A DNA stretch of 64,000 bases from Durusdinium trenchii (taxonomy: Eukaryota > Sar > Dinophyceae > Suessiales > Symbiodiniaceae). A program made the translations under genes and the position numbers. The DNA is taken from positions 1,442,082-1,506,081 of the forward strand of contig CAXAMN010025361.1 in assembly GCA_963970005.1 (NCBI GenBank), in the 5' to 3' direction. The stretch's first letter is position 1. Each line of letters opens with the position of its first letter. Below the pieces are notes generated by a model. That model was not told the DNA's origin and did no database searches. It saw only the letters and a list, made by a program, of their open reading frames with translations. Below, piece by piece: positions 22,601-30,793 of the stretch.

Positions 22601-25600
22601 GGAGTCAGGTGAACAACACCATTCGACCATGAGCCTTTGTTTTGTCTTGGGTTGCTGACTGGGCAGTGCATTGCCCCCCTGATCCAATTCCTCATTGTCA
22701 GAATTATCAGGGGTTGAGATGTCGAAGTACTGCACAGGATCGCCCCTTGAGGGCGTCACGGCCAAGGAGTTACCCTTGCTTTTGGGTTGTTTGTAGGTAT
22801 ATGGCACCATGTTCAACATATACAGTGCTGAATTCCATTTCTGGGGGGAAGTAAAAGGTTTGGTAAGAACATCCGCAGCTTGATGGAGGGTATTCACATT
22901 TATCAAATCGAATTGGTCACTATCAAAGGTTTCCTTTAACCAGCTAAATGAAACACGTTGAGTACGGTCAGTGTGACGCATGTTGACAGAGTTACCATTA
23001 GAAAGGATGGTGATGGTAGCTTGGTTGTCCTCCATAAAACGAATAGTAAAGCATGGTCCTAAACGAACTTGAAGGTGGTTAACATTAGCAACACTTTCAG
23101 GACCATCATGGAGAAAACCGTACCTAATCTCATCCAACTCGCGATCGATTCGAGCGATCGACACGGGTTCGTGCAACGTAGGCGCCTTCGGCTTGGCAGC
23201 TACGCCAGCTCGACGCGTTTTGGCCTGGGGCGGACACTTAGGGTCGCTCATAGCGATCAAGTAATTGAAAAGCGATAGCGAGGGTAGGCCTTGAGCACGA
23301 ACAGCGTGATTAGCGCCAACAACTTCGGCTTCCGTACTAGACATAGCAGTGGCGGTTTGCTTCTTGCTAAACGCATTAATAGGCCAATAAGTGTTGGGTC
23401 CTACTAATGCCATAAACGTTCCAGTAGTACTCTTGTTGTCATATTCCCCTGCAAAGTCTGCATCAGCAAAAAGCCAAAGTTGACATTCTGAAAACTTATC
23501 GCCCATGAATCCCCGCATGGTCATGTCTAATGAACAATTAATATATGAAATTAACCTATGCAACCCTGCATCACAATCAGGTGACCATTTTGTAACCCTT
23601 GAAGCTAATGACTGAGTTGCTCGCAACAAATCATAGCGCGCCATACGCGCTGCGAACAAAACTTTCATAAGGATCCGGCTGGCAATCCCTTTCGAACGAC
23701 CCTCAGGCTGCTCCTCGTTTTCACGAGGTCTTGCAATTCTAAGCTCATGAAACGGAGTGGAAGCTTTCCTGAGGTCCTTGCGTTTGACCTTAGCTAAATC
23801 GCAGTATGCATCTACGCATGATGATAAGAAATCGTGCATATCATAATATACACAGTTGACTTGCTTGCGCATGCATTCACCTTTGACGACCGGGAGGTCA
23901 GACATGTTGGTGAACTTTTGTGCACGTGCAGCTTGTTTAGCTGAAGTCTTGTTTCTTACTCCAGTTTTCTTTTTAACAGCCATGGCATACCCTTCTGGGT
24001 ACTCTATATCGGCTTGCCGGTTAGGGCAGCACTGAAAGACTGTTTTGCCTGTCCACCAGCCCCCCTCGTTAAAGGCACCATTGACGGTCCAATCATCTTG
24101 CACCTCAGTGTCCTCGTTGTCCTTGATGGTTGTCCTTAGTTCAAGGAAGTGCTGGCAAGGCACAGTCAGACCTTGGTCCACGGGAACAAATCTTCTTTTC
24201 CTAGGATACACGTGATGTCTAGTATATGTGTTTTGTTCCTCATCATAAGACCAATAGTCTTCAGTTCGCGTTTGTGCGGCAACGGATTTACCCGTGCTGA
24301 AGATGTCATAGAATGGGTGCTCTTTGATGTCGAGTTTGATGTTTCGTTCTTCCCTATGCTCGCATCCGAAATACCTATTGAAAGGTTCTGGTTCATCAAT
24401 GTCAATCATACTAGAAATTGACTTCCATGCCGTTTTGATCTTCTTGGCGGGTGCAGCGAGCTTGAGGTCGTCTACATAGACAACAAGAAGTGCATCAAAC
24501 TCTGGATGGTAGAAAACTGAACGCCAAATCTCTTTCAAGACGGATTGCCATCCCTTCTTACCAATTTGCTTTTCGAAGTACGCTTCCCAAATACCACCAC
24601 TATCGGGGTGTCCGTACAAAGCTAACAACATTGGTACTAAAGGATCATTATATTTACCTTTCCAACCCTTAGGCCATCGATCCTTAGGAAGTCTCAACCA
24701 TGTCGGCACGCCGGTGAAGGCGGCTTGGGTATATGCTTGCCGAGCATCCGCTTGTTCCTTAGAATACCCAGGCTGAGATCCGAACGCATCTAAGATCTTG
24801 GCGGCTTCCATCGAAGCGGGTGAGGATGACATCTCAGAGAAAATAGCATAGTCAGAATTCTCATCAAACACATTGCTACCTTGAAAACATGATCTACCCT
24901 TATACTTTCTTTGAGGGTTTCCTTCTGGCAACTCACTACCTTTAAGAGTGCATATTTCAAAGATTCTACCAATATGAACCTTCTCACCTTTTCTACGTGC
25001 CTCATCAACCACACGTCTACACTCCTTGACCCGTTCCTGATCCCATGTCTTCTTGTTTAGAAGCTTATCCCACTCCTTATCCAATGATGCCTGAGCTTCC
25101 TTGGACGCTGCGATCTCTTTCTTGTTCAACACTTTAGCTACAACAGCAAAGCAGGATTGGAACTTGGGTTTGACAAGGAGTTGAACAACAGCGGCAAACA
25201 GACTAGCGTTAGCTTCGTCAGTAAGTTCTTTGATCTTATCCTCTACTAGCTGTCGCATGTCGCTCCGGTGAGGTTCATATACGTTATGTTCTACAGGCAT
25301 AGCGGGAGCGGCTACCATAGCTGGGGGAGTTTCACTTGGGCTTCCTTCTATGGAAGCTTTCTCCACAGCCTCAGCTTCTTCTTTCTTTCTTTTCTTTTCG
25401 AGTTCCAATTGGTAGTCGTCCCACGCTTTCTTGCGTTGTTTGTGACTCAAATTTTGCCATAAATCGGTTGGGAATCCCGGAACCCTCTTTGAACCTTTTC
25501 TTTCTTTGACAAGTCGAACACCATCGTAAACGTAACCCTTTGGAACTGGTTTTCCGTCAGGAAACATGTGAGGGTTAACAGATGGGTCATGATAAAGTTC

Positions 25601-28600
25601 AAACAAGGTTGGTTCCCTTTCTTTCTTTTCCTTCCCTTTTTCTTTTGGCGACTCAGCTTCTACGCTGGCTGGTTCCTCTACCACAATTTCAGGAACATCT
25701 GCTTCACCTTCAGGCGCCCCTGACCGAGGATCTGGAGGACCATCATCTGGAGGAGCGTCGTCGTCCTCATCATCATCGTCATAAGCCTCAGGCTGGTAGT
25801 CCAGATCTTGAAGGTCAAGGATTGGCTTTTCCTTGAAGTGAAGAGGGAAGATAAAATCTCCATCTGGAAGGGCGACGCGTTTTGTCCGGATCGTTTTAAG
25901 ATGCCCTTCCTTCAGGAAATATTCAAGGTTATCAACATTAGCAACCAAATACTCTCCCCTCCAAACATGTCCTGCCTGGATGTTATATCCTAAGAAAACG
26001 CCTCTCTTGGCATTGGGGGCAAACTTTCCTCTCTTTGGTTCGTACTTACCTTCCCAAAAGAACAGAAGACATCCAAAAGGAAGTTGCCTACCAAGAAATC
26101 CGTTTTCAAAGCGAAGTGCCCATGGTGGATCACCACCATTCAATTGTTTTACAATGTTTATGGCCATCGCATGATGTTTGGAGGCATAAGGCCACAAAGA
26201 AAGAGGCATGTTGGCCTGGAGTAGGTTGGAGCGCGCCCCTTCCAAAATGGTGCGGACTTCACGCTCAACAACCGCTTTGGTGGAATGTTGATATTCAACA
26301 GAAGTCTGGTGCTTGAAACCAAGTTCTTCTATGGCATCCAGCATTTCTGGAGCGTTGTCGGTATACACTATGCCAACAATATCAGAAGTCTTCAGAAAAT
26401 GTTTAAAAGCTTTCACAATGGAATCGGCTGTTTTGTTTTCTGAAGGGTAAACACATCTGTATTGAGTATAAACATCTTTGATCACCAACATTGACGTTTG
26501 GCCTTCTATCCCTTCTTCAATATCCTTGGGAATAACATGGTCGCACACTATGTGGTCGCCAAACCCACGCGCCAAAACATGTTGTGATCCGCCTACGCTT
26601 CTACCGTAGGGAGCAAGCATTTTAGCTTCGCTACAAACATCGCAGTAGGGATTCTTTGGTCGATGTGTGAATTGATGCGCCCCTGATTTTGCTTCCTTTC
26701 GAAGTTGCTCTTCGGTCTTCTCCCCTGCTACGGGAACGTCTTCAAAATCAAAAGGAACCTCAACTTCTGGGTCACTGTCCTCTTCGTCCTCCTGTCCATC
26801 ATCGGCATTGGCATCTACGCCAGCTTCGTCAGCCTCCTCTTGGTCTTCCTCGGGTTCGGACTCATGGCTGGCCATGGCGTAGCCCTGGTCGATGGTGAAC
26901 TGGTGGATGGAATCGAGTACCTTAGTAAGGCGAGTCCTCAGTGATTCAGGAATCGAGAATGGGGTACATGTTTCATCAATATATGGAACCCTACCTTGCA
27001 ATTTGAATTTAACGCATTGTCCATCAGGTCGAAGAAATATGGGAGTAGTGTCCTTTCCCCAAACAAAATCATATCCCTGTTCTAAGCACCTCAAACTAAT
27101 TGAAAGTGCAGAGGGAGTACTTTGGAGAATGTAGGGGTTGAAGGATTCACATAACCCTGGCAAGATCACCTCTACTACTTCGTCAGCAGTGATAGGTCCA
27201 TTGGCAGTAGTAAGGGAGATTGGTTCGTTGGATTTGAATATCTTTGTGGCCCTGTTGACTGTCTTAGAGTCCTTACCTACGATGTCCTGGTCAGTGCCAG
27301 TGTCACCCAGCCACTTCTCCATACCAACCATGTTTGGCATCGCTGTTAAGCGAGCACATGACGGCACCTGTTCTCCGACGACTGTTCTGCACTTCGTGCA
27401 GCACAGATCATCGGGGCCTTCTGGGGAATGTTCACAAAGGAAATCACACGCAGGCTCCTCGGTATCCATCGAAACGAGCATCTGCCTAAGTGACTCCGCT
27501 GCCAAAATGGCGTCCTTAGTGTCACACCCGCGGGACTTTGGGCATTCCTCAGCGGTCCTGAACAGGTTCCGCTTCTTGCTCTTATTCACTACATGCCGGT
27601 ACATTTCCTTCCAAACAGGAAAGGTGTGTACCTCCGGTTCTAATTCAAAACGAATTCTCTTCTCTTGCACAACACGGAAAATTGACTTTCCAGTCCAATC
27701 AAATTTCTGTTTCGCGTTTGGGTGTTTCTTCCAATTACCCTTGATTGTCCTACTCTTTCCCTTTGAGTCAGTGACTACCATGGTAAACTGGTCTTCCAAC
27801 CTAGATGACTCAACTGGACAGGATTTACGTGTTGGGAGAAACGACCTGTGCCTAGGCTTCAAATGGTGCCTAATCAACTCATTGCCATCTTTGGAGAATT
27901 CCCAGTAGTCTTTACTCTTTTGGGTCCGAGTTGCGGTTGCTGCTAAGCAAGACATTGCGAAACCTGTTTGAATACATGGACTGGCCTTTGGACTTTTGTC
28001 CTTCTTTTCCCGTTTGCTCTTTTTGTCCTTGTTGTCCTTCTTGGATTTCTTGTCCTTAGACCTTTTAGCTGCGGGCGAGGGACTCCTTCTGCGCGGGGCT
28101 GGTGTAGCAGTGTCTCCGTGTTTAAACGGGCATTTGTCACCCCTTTTGCAGTTACCCTTTGCAAAGAACCTGCATGGCTTGTCAGATTTCCTCCCTCTAC
28201 TGGAGCTTCTTGATGAGTTCCTTGAACTGGAGCGGGAAGTGTGTCTTGACGAACTTCGAGATCGGCTTGACCTGAACGATGAACGGCTGCTCGGACTTGC
28301 GCTACGCGAACGAGACGACTCCCGACTAAGGGAGCGGGGACGGGCGCTAGAGTCGTGTGAGTACTTGCATTTGCTCCCGTACTTACACTTACCAGTTTTG
28401 GCATACTCATAGCATTGATTGCTTCCGTCACCCTTTGTGCTTCGTTTGCCATAACTTGGGCTTCGCGTGCGCTTGTCGTGCGGTGCCGGGTTTGCGAACT
28501 TTGCCGCGTGTGATTGTGATATCTTTTCGCGATTGGTCCTGAGCCTTTCCCTGTCAAGGTAACGTCGAACAGAATTGATAAGAAATTCATAGCTTCTGTC

Positions 28601-30760
28601 GTTACTTCCCTCCGGCGCTCGTTCATAAACATCAAGGTCAAATCTGAGCTTGCGGGACTTCCTAACCTCTCTATAAAACAAATCCTTGAGAGTTGCCGGG
28701 TCTGGGACATGACTCATTCCGGTCAGAACACTCTCCCATTTTCTTAGAAAGGATTTCAAGTCGTCGCTATCAAGCGAGATCTTGAGGAGGTCCTCAGTGC
28801 CATACAGTGCACCCGCTTCTTCACTGGTCTTGAAGTGGACTTCAAACATGAGCAACACCTGACGACCACGGACGATCCTACCTTGCTGTGCCTCAGATTC
28901 CTTATAATTAAGGATCTGCTGAGACAGTTCACCTTTGGCAACCTTAGTTAAAGCAGCAAGTAGTTTCGTGTCTAAGGTCCGAAACTTGCCTGGGTCAGCC
29001 AATTCGGAACAAAGCTTGGCTTTGTCTTCACGAACAGCGTACACCTCAAGCACCCATGCGAACGCAGCGTCTGGGTCATCGGACGCGGACCGTATCGCTT
29101 CGCGAACAGCGGCCCTCCAAGTGCGGTACCTATCAGGACTTGGGAATTCGGGAAGATCTATCTTATCAGCCTCCTTTGCCTTGGGTTTGTCAGAGTCTTT
29201 GCTCTTAGCGCCCTTAAACCCTTCTAGCAAGGCCTTCTTGATGATTTCCCCCAAATCTTGGTCTTGTGGAGTTCTTACCTGAGAAGCCGGCCCTTCGTCC
29301 TTGCGATCATCCTTAGTCTTTGTTGCTTCCTGATTAAAGGAGCTTTTGTACAAAGGATCATCACTGAAGTTATATTGTGCTGACTTCTTCATGTACTCCG
29401 TCCACGGATCCGGTTGTTTGAATTGTTGCCTGTCCGTAGAGGCCGTTGCCTGTTCCGTTGCGGGCGCCCCTGTCCCTGAGAACATTGATGGGAATCCAGT
29501 GTTGCGCGTGGACGCTGTTGCATCCATAGCCGTCTTTATAGGGGATCCGCCTTCCTCACGGGGCTTACCGTCTAAGGTTGCTGGAACAGTGCCTTCCGTG
29601 CGTAGAGGTTCAAAAGATCGCGGTTGACCAATTGGGTGAGCGTCTTGTCGAGCAGAAGGTGTAAGTGGCTCAGGATATTGCGGCCCTGGCTTAACGGGGC
29701 TAGAGGATTGCGCCTTGCGCTCCGCTTCCTTGCGTTCCTCTTCCCTGTCTGTCAAGGACTGTACAACACGTCTGAGCTCGTCCATTTCACCCTTCAACAT
29801 TGCATTGTCCTTGCGAAGCTCAACTATAGTTTGCTCTTGCGTTTCCCGATCAACCTTATATTGCTTATTTGTTGTCTCCATCTCATTGACAAGAGTTTTG
29901 ATCTTTGCCTGTGCAATTGCTAACGAACTGTCCAGTTGTTCTCGCTTGAAGTCAAGCTCTATGGCGATCCGGGATTCTTCAGCAGACGAATGTCTTGCCT
30001 GATCCTTTGCCTCTAGAGCTGCCTTCAGCTTAGCCTCCTGTTGCTCAACATACTGGTGATGTTCAGTTCTCATTTTGTCAACAAAAGCATTGCCTTCTTC
30101 CGCCATGGCATTCTTTTCCTGTACAACTTTCTCATGAGCTGCTGTCGCCTGAGCTAGCCGCTGCTGAAAATGTTCCCTTTGCTCCTCCAATGTACCTTGC
30201 AACCGTTTGATTGCAACATTGTCTTGCTGTTGGACCATTTGCTGAACACTTTGTTCCTGCTGTTGGGCCCTTTGTTGAACATTCAACATTGCCTGCTCTG
30301 CGGCAGCCTTTGTTGCCGCTATAGATTCGGAAGCTTCTCTTTCGTAAATACTCCTGAAGCGCAATGCCTCGATTTCAGCTTCCCTCCTGGCTTGTTCGCT
30401 GAGCAAAAACTCATGTTGTTGTAACTCCCGTCGTAGTTCTTCGTCGTTTGGCGTTGCATTCAGGTTGACGACGTTGAGCCGAGTCATTGCCAACAAGTTG
30501 TTTACTGTTGGCGCACCAGCTACGGTGGCTGACGGCATACCTGCTAGGGTAGCTTGTGTCGCCTCTTGAAGAGTAACACTACCACCACTATTTAGCATCT
30601 CTTGGTACACCTCCGAAGCAACCCTTGGATCCATTGCAGCCACTTGTGCAACCGCTTGTTCATGCCGTTGAACTGCATCCAAACTATTGGGCACACTCGG
30701 AACTATGTCAAAGCCACTTCCGTAGGAGTTTGGTGGGACGTCGTCATCCATCGGGTCCAT
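19469..30760 (-). CDS. Copia-type Gag-Pol polyprotein with C-terminal accessory domains
   Basis: A 3763-residue uninterrupted ORF starting at the first ATG after the 33-base leader. Visible order: Gag coiled coil about residues 100-345, Gag core about 530-755, two CCCH fingers at 783-802 and 863-881 flanking an RS-rich stretch, and protease DTG at 1153. Integrase follows with HHCC ending near 1376 and D1407/D1468/E1499, then reverse transcriptase YVDD at 2095-2098 and RNase H with DAD at 2433 and STEAE near 2476. Beyond Pol lie a domain with PCTGG at 2775, a His/Thr-rich linker near 2937-2980, an SGNH-like domain (S3134, D3217, D3313, H3316), an acidic linker, and the N-terminal lobe of a KptA-like domain. 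All core catalytic residues sought were present, so Pol could be active. The ORF ends inside the KptA-like domain, which suggests the reading frame once continued. Confidence 0.95.
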   Translation of the reverse strand: MDPMDDDVPPNSYGSGFDIVPSVPNSLDAVQRHEQAVAQVAAMDPRVASEVYQEMLNSGGSVTLQEATQATLAGMPSATVAGAPTVNNLLAMTRLNVVNLNATPNDEELRRELQQHEFLLSEQARREAEIEALRFRSIYEREASESIAATKAAAEQAMLNVQQRAQQQEQSVQQMVQQQDNVAIKRLQGTLEEQREHFQQRLAQATAAHEKVVQEKNAMAEEGNAFVDKMRTEHHQYVEQQEAKLKAALEAKDQARHSSAEESRIAIELDFKREQLDSSLAIAQAKIKTLVNEMETTNKQYKVDRETQEQTIVELRKDNAMLKGEMDELRRVVQSLTDREEERKEAERKAQSSSPVKPGPQYPEPLTPSARQDAHPIGQPRSFEPLRTEGTVPATLDGKPREEGGSPIKTAMDATASTRNTGFPSMFSGTGAPATEQATASTDRQQFKQPDPWTEYMKKSAQYNFSDDPLYKSSFNQEATKTKDDRKDEGPASQVRTPQDQDLGEIIKKALLEGFKGAKSKDSDKPKAKEADKIDLPEFPSPDRYRTWRAAVREAIRSASDDPDAAFAWVLEVYAVREDKAKLCSELADPGKFRTLDTKLLAALTKVAKGELSQQILNYKESEAQQGRIVRGRQVLLMFEVHFKTSEEAGALYGTEDLLKISLDSDDLKSFLRKWESVLTGMSHVPDPATLKDLFYREVRKSRKLRFDLDVYERAPEGSNDRSYEFLINSVRRYLDRERLRTNREKISQSHAAKFANPAPHDKRTRSPSYGKRSTKGDGSNQCYEYAKTGKCKYGSKCKYSHDSSARPRSLSRESSRSRSASPSSRSSFRSSRSRSSSRHTSRSSSRNSSRSSSRGRKSDKPCRFFAKGNCKRGDKCPFKHGDTATPAPRRRSPSPAAKRSKDKKSKKDNKDKKSKREKKDKSPKASPCIQTGFAMSCLAATATRTQKSKDYWEFSKDGNELIRHHLKPRHRSFLPTRKSCPVESSRLEDQFTMVVTDSKGKSRTIKGNWKKHPNAKQKFDWTGKSIFRVVQEKRIRFELEPEVHTFPVWKEMYRHVVNKSKKRNLFRTAEECPKSRGCDTKDAILAAESLRQMLVSMDTEEPACDFLCEHSPEGPDDLCCTKCRTVVGEQVPSCARLTAMPNMVGMEKWLGDTGTDQDIVGKDSKTVNRATKIFKSNEPISLTTANGPITADEVVEVILPGLCESFNPYILQSTPSALSISLRCLEQGYDFVWGKDTTPIFLRPDGQCVKFKLQGRVPYIDETCTPFSIPESLRTRLTKVLDSIHQFTIDQGYAMASHESEPEEDQEEADEAGVDANADDGQEDEEDSDPEVEVPFDFEDVPVAGEKTEEQLRKEAKSGAHQFTHRPKNPYCDVCSEAKMLAPYGRSVGGSQHVLARGFGDHIVCDHVIPKDIEEGIEGQTSMLVIKDVYTQYRCVYPSENKTADSIVKAFKHFLKTSDIVGIVYTDNAPEMLDAIEELGFKHQTSVEYQHSTKAVVEREVRTILEGARSNLLQANMPLSLWPYASKHHAMAINIVKQLNGGDPPWALRFENGFLGRQLPFGCLLFFWEGKYEPKRGKFAPNAKRGVFLGYNIQAGHVWRGEYLVANVDNLEYFLKEGHLKTIRTKRVALPDGDFIFPLHFKEKPILDLQDLDYQPEAYDDDDEDDDAPPDDGPPDPRSGAPEGEADVPEIVVEEPASVEAESPKEKGKEKKEREPTLFELYHDPSVNPHMFPDGKPVPKGYVYDGVRLVKERKGSKRVPGFPTDLWQNLSHKQRKKAWDDYQLELEKKRKKEEAEAVEKASIEGSPSETPPAMVAAPAMPVEHNVYEPHRSDMRQLVEDKIKELTDEANASLFAAVVQLLVKPKFQSCFAVVAKVLNKKEIAASKEAQASLDKEWDKLLNKKTWDQERVKECRRVVDEARRKGEKVHIGRIFEICTLKGSELPEGNPQRKYKGRSCFQGSNVFDENSDYAIFSEMSSSPASMEAAKILDAFGSQPGYSKEQADARQAYTQAAFTGVPTWLRLPKDRWPKGWKGKYNDPLVPMLLALYGHPDSGGIWEAYFEKQIGKKGWQSVLKEIWRSVFYHPEFDALLVVYVDDLKLAAPAKKIKTAWKSISSMIDIDEPEPFNRYFGCEHREERNIKLDIKEHPFYDIFSTGKSVAAQTRTEDYWSYDEEQNTYTRHHVYPRKRRFVPVDQGLTVPCQHFLELRTTIKDNEDTEVQDDWTVNGAFNEGGWWTGKTVFQCCPNRQADIEYPEGYAMAVKKKTGVRNKTSAKQAARAQKFTNMSDLPVVKGECMRKQVNCVYYDMHDFLSSCVDAYCDLAKVKRKDLRKASTPFHELRIARPRENEEQPEGRSKGIASRILMKVLFAARMARYDLLRATQSLASRVTKWSPDCDAGLHRLISYINCSLDMTMRGFMGDKFSECQLWLFADADFAGEYDNKSTTGTFMALVGPNTYWPINAFSKKQTATAMSSTEAEVVGANHAVRAQGLPSLSLFNYLIAMSDPKCPPQAKTRRAGVAAKPKAPTLHEPVSIARIDRELDEIRYGFLHDGPESVANVNHLQVRLGPCFTIRFMEDNQATITILSNGNSVNMRHTDRTQRVSFSWLKETFDSDQFDLINVNTLHQAADVLTKPFTSPQKWNSALYMLNMVPYTYKQPKSKGNSLAVTPSRGDPVQYFDISTPDNSDNEELDQGGNALPSQQPKTKQRLMVEWCCSPDSKLGQQRAASKGCTVFRVTENEDATTRKCVEQMTQKTIQFWKENGKCNAHVHISLPCTGGCPWNNVNKDLPGGKERIQQHQKKFAALLKNADKFLEGISVVKPTISFELPSFCEYWKWKSVKNFKRKYRLVDYKLHGCQVGVTDEHGTPIKKGWTVASDIEAFAALEQLRCDGQHVHAQSRGKALRDAEGYTFKLTDKIHTMFRNLCSRVYAQPCTEEPTVHAACATTTHTRTCTHAHTHTHTYSTYHLHHSHIPHTTSTRRHSSRTKVLLRSLASRAVGASLAKHPSSGCQAMGDLTEDDLLQIEWDQYSNEPIERYLSVNHSPETESRWTKFIAYAVYQGMLLTEEGSKQHHDQLVELLRAVYPVMLYDCWVRDYIFTESMMGLTTIHPSAFGHLNVLAETQRRKAVVIVTDSILCFLNGKRSRTAYEPLQEFNVAFGGDWDFIEVKIVWGAELPRLMAEYKAAVARVNARALLNMRDPARDTPRIFGLIWWNGNDLVGRNGITPNDSTWRYEAANPDRLGTQARILGNVKLLAECKEISDELCCICGISSYLFELPSFVDIFWAEINDIIESLGIHRFQPDNLVYQSDKVDQWHMRKTQENIDRFVNYVTSIVKLSYHVNVVEASREGIAALNRVRRFKYSWDSSATVKIPESYLQLINEFVEQRNARMQQTLGKSRQFTVEEVQAYSPFETNDVSVEELKASVNLEGEDPQDVLQFVNVVPVIELPEEQPALDEPMDDVATADVKVEPKVEETDADVEMPDSYTGATDEVPGPDTGIAGVNALPTAPEPDPQMAKIEAEVLDVLADDETTVEEGATGDVPMIPTDADQPAEGQASSSDPRPPLPRLRGKGQGQGAPSVAPVTGSFLAPENNDNPDLKFSGKGKGVLVRETKPNPEYKNMQVEVEEVLGRYPYPDHLLKAIGNGNIQLLEDELGRDAKQYVLYHVTGHRYYYVYEDYHHGPWEWCCSWPPHVRRGISGLLRGHVPDVSIYDPACYLPIYKLLDLAKAKFPDYADSMNVFELISMAIYDKIVSNFNACTTLV
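20741..21478 (-). other. SGNH/GDSL-hydrolase-like domain
   Basis: Residues about 3095-3340. Block I reads VIVTDSIL (Ser 3134) where family members have GDS. Block III reads WWNGNDLVG (Asn/Asp 3216-3217) where the family has GxND. Block V is DQWH (Asp 3313, His 3316), an exact DxxH. The spacing of 182 residues from Ser to His is normal for the family. Esterase domains of this fold are known in some non-LTR retrotransposons. A function in this element is not known; the assignment rests on motif order alone. Confidence 0.6.
21815..21958 (-). other. His/Thr-rich low-complexity linker
   Basis: Residues about 2937-2980 are runs of His-Thr and Thr-Ser. The DNA underneath is GTGTGAGT-like simple sequence. 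The linker separates the methyltransferase-like part from the SGNH-like part, and its origin in repeat expansion is likely. Confidence 0.8.
21956..22663 (-). other. Domain resembling a C5 cytosine methyltransferase core
   Basis: Residues about 2700-2935, directly after RNase H. It begins VEWCCSPDSKLG, which could be a Rossmann-type cofactor loop. It carries ISLPCTGGCPW at 2772-2782, resembling the Pro-Cys catalytic motif of C5 methyltransferases. It is shorter than a full methyltransferase and I cannot see all ten motifs, so it may be a degenerate or repurposed domain. From memory, unverified here, similar domains follow RNase H in other dinoflagellate copia proteins. Confidence 0.45.
22841..23488 (-). 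other. RNase H domain
   Basis: Motifs FADADFAGE (Asp 2433), SSTEAE (near 2476) and ADVLTKPF near 2630 are the usual copia RNase H landmarks, including the C-terminal histidine-aspartate region. Confidence 0.9.
24326..25108 (-). other. Reverse transcriptase domain (RVT_2 type)
   Basis: Copia-type motifs include DARQAYTQAAFTGVPTW and the active-site YVDDL at residues 2095-2098 (codons 24467-24478). The order after integrase defines the Ty1/copia type. Confidence 0.93.
25901..26698 (-). other. Integrase domain
   Basis: An HX3H pair starting at residue 1362 and a CDVC pair at 1373-1376 form the zinc-binding N-terminal domain. The catalytic acidic residues are D1407, D1468 (YTDNAPE) and E1499 (VVEREVR). 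The D-E gap of about 30 residues is slightly shorter than the classic 35. Confidence 0.9.
27041..27358 (-). other. Aspartic protease domain
   Basis: The motif WLGDTGTDQDIVG has its catalytic Asp at residue 1153 (codon 27302-27304). DTG followed by hydrophobic residues is the retroviral-type aspartic protease signature. The domain limits are estimates. Confidence 0.85.
28061..30760 (-). other. Gag region: coiled coil, core, CCCH fingers and RS stretch
   Basis: Residues 1-900 of the polyprotein. A long Glu/Gln/Lys-rich helix (about 100-345) is followed by a core about 530-755. Two fingers follow, with spacing CX8CX5CX3H (first Cys 783) and CX7CX5CX3H (first Cys 863). Between them is a Ser/Arg-dipeptide stretch, and a Lys-rich tail follows. 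Copia Gags normally carry CCHC knuckles; none was seen here, so the CCCH pair probably provides RNA binding. Confidence 0.85.
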
Positions 30761-30793
30761 AGCTCTAATCTAACTAGCCTACGGCTGATAACC
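30761..30793 (-). other. Leader and primer-binding site
   Basis: Only 33 bases separate the 5' LTR from the Gag-Pol ATG. The leader begins GGTTATCAGCCG immediately after the LTR. It does not start with TGG, so it does not fit a primer using a tRNA 3' CCA end. It does fit the anticodon-loop (half-tRNA) priming known for Drosophila copia and yeast Ty5, where the site also starts GGTTAT. The complement reads CTGATAACC, an anticodon loop with GAU, or a one-base variant of the initiator CAU loop. Confidence 0.6.
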
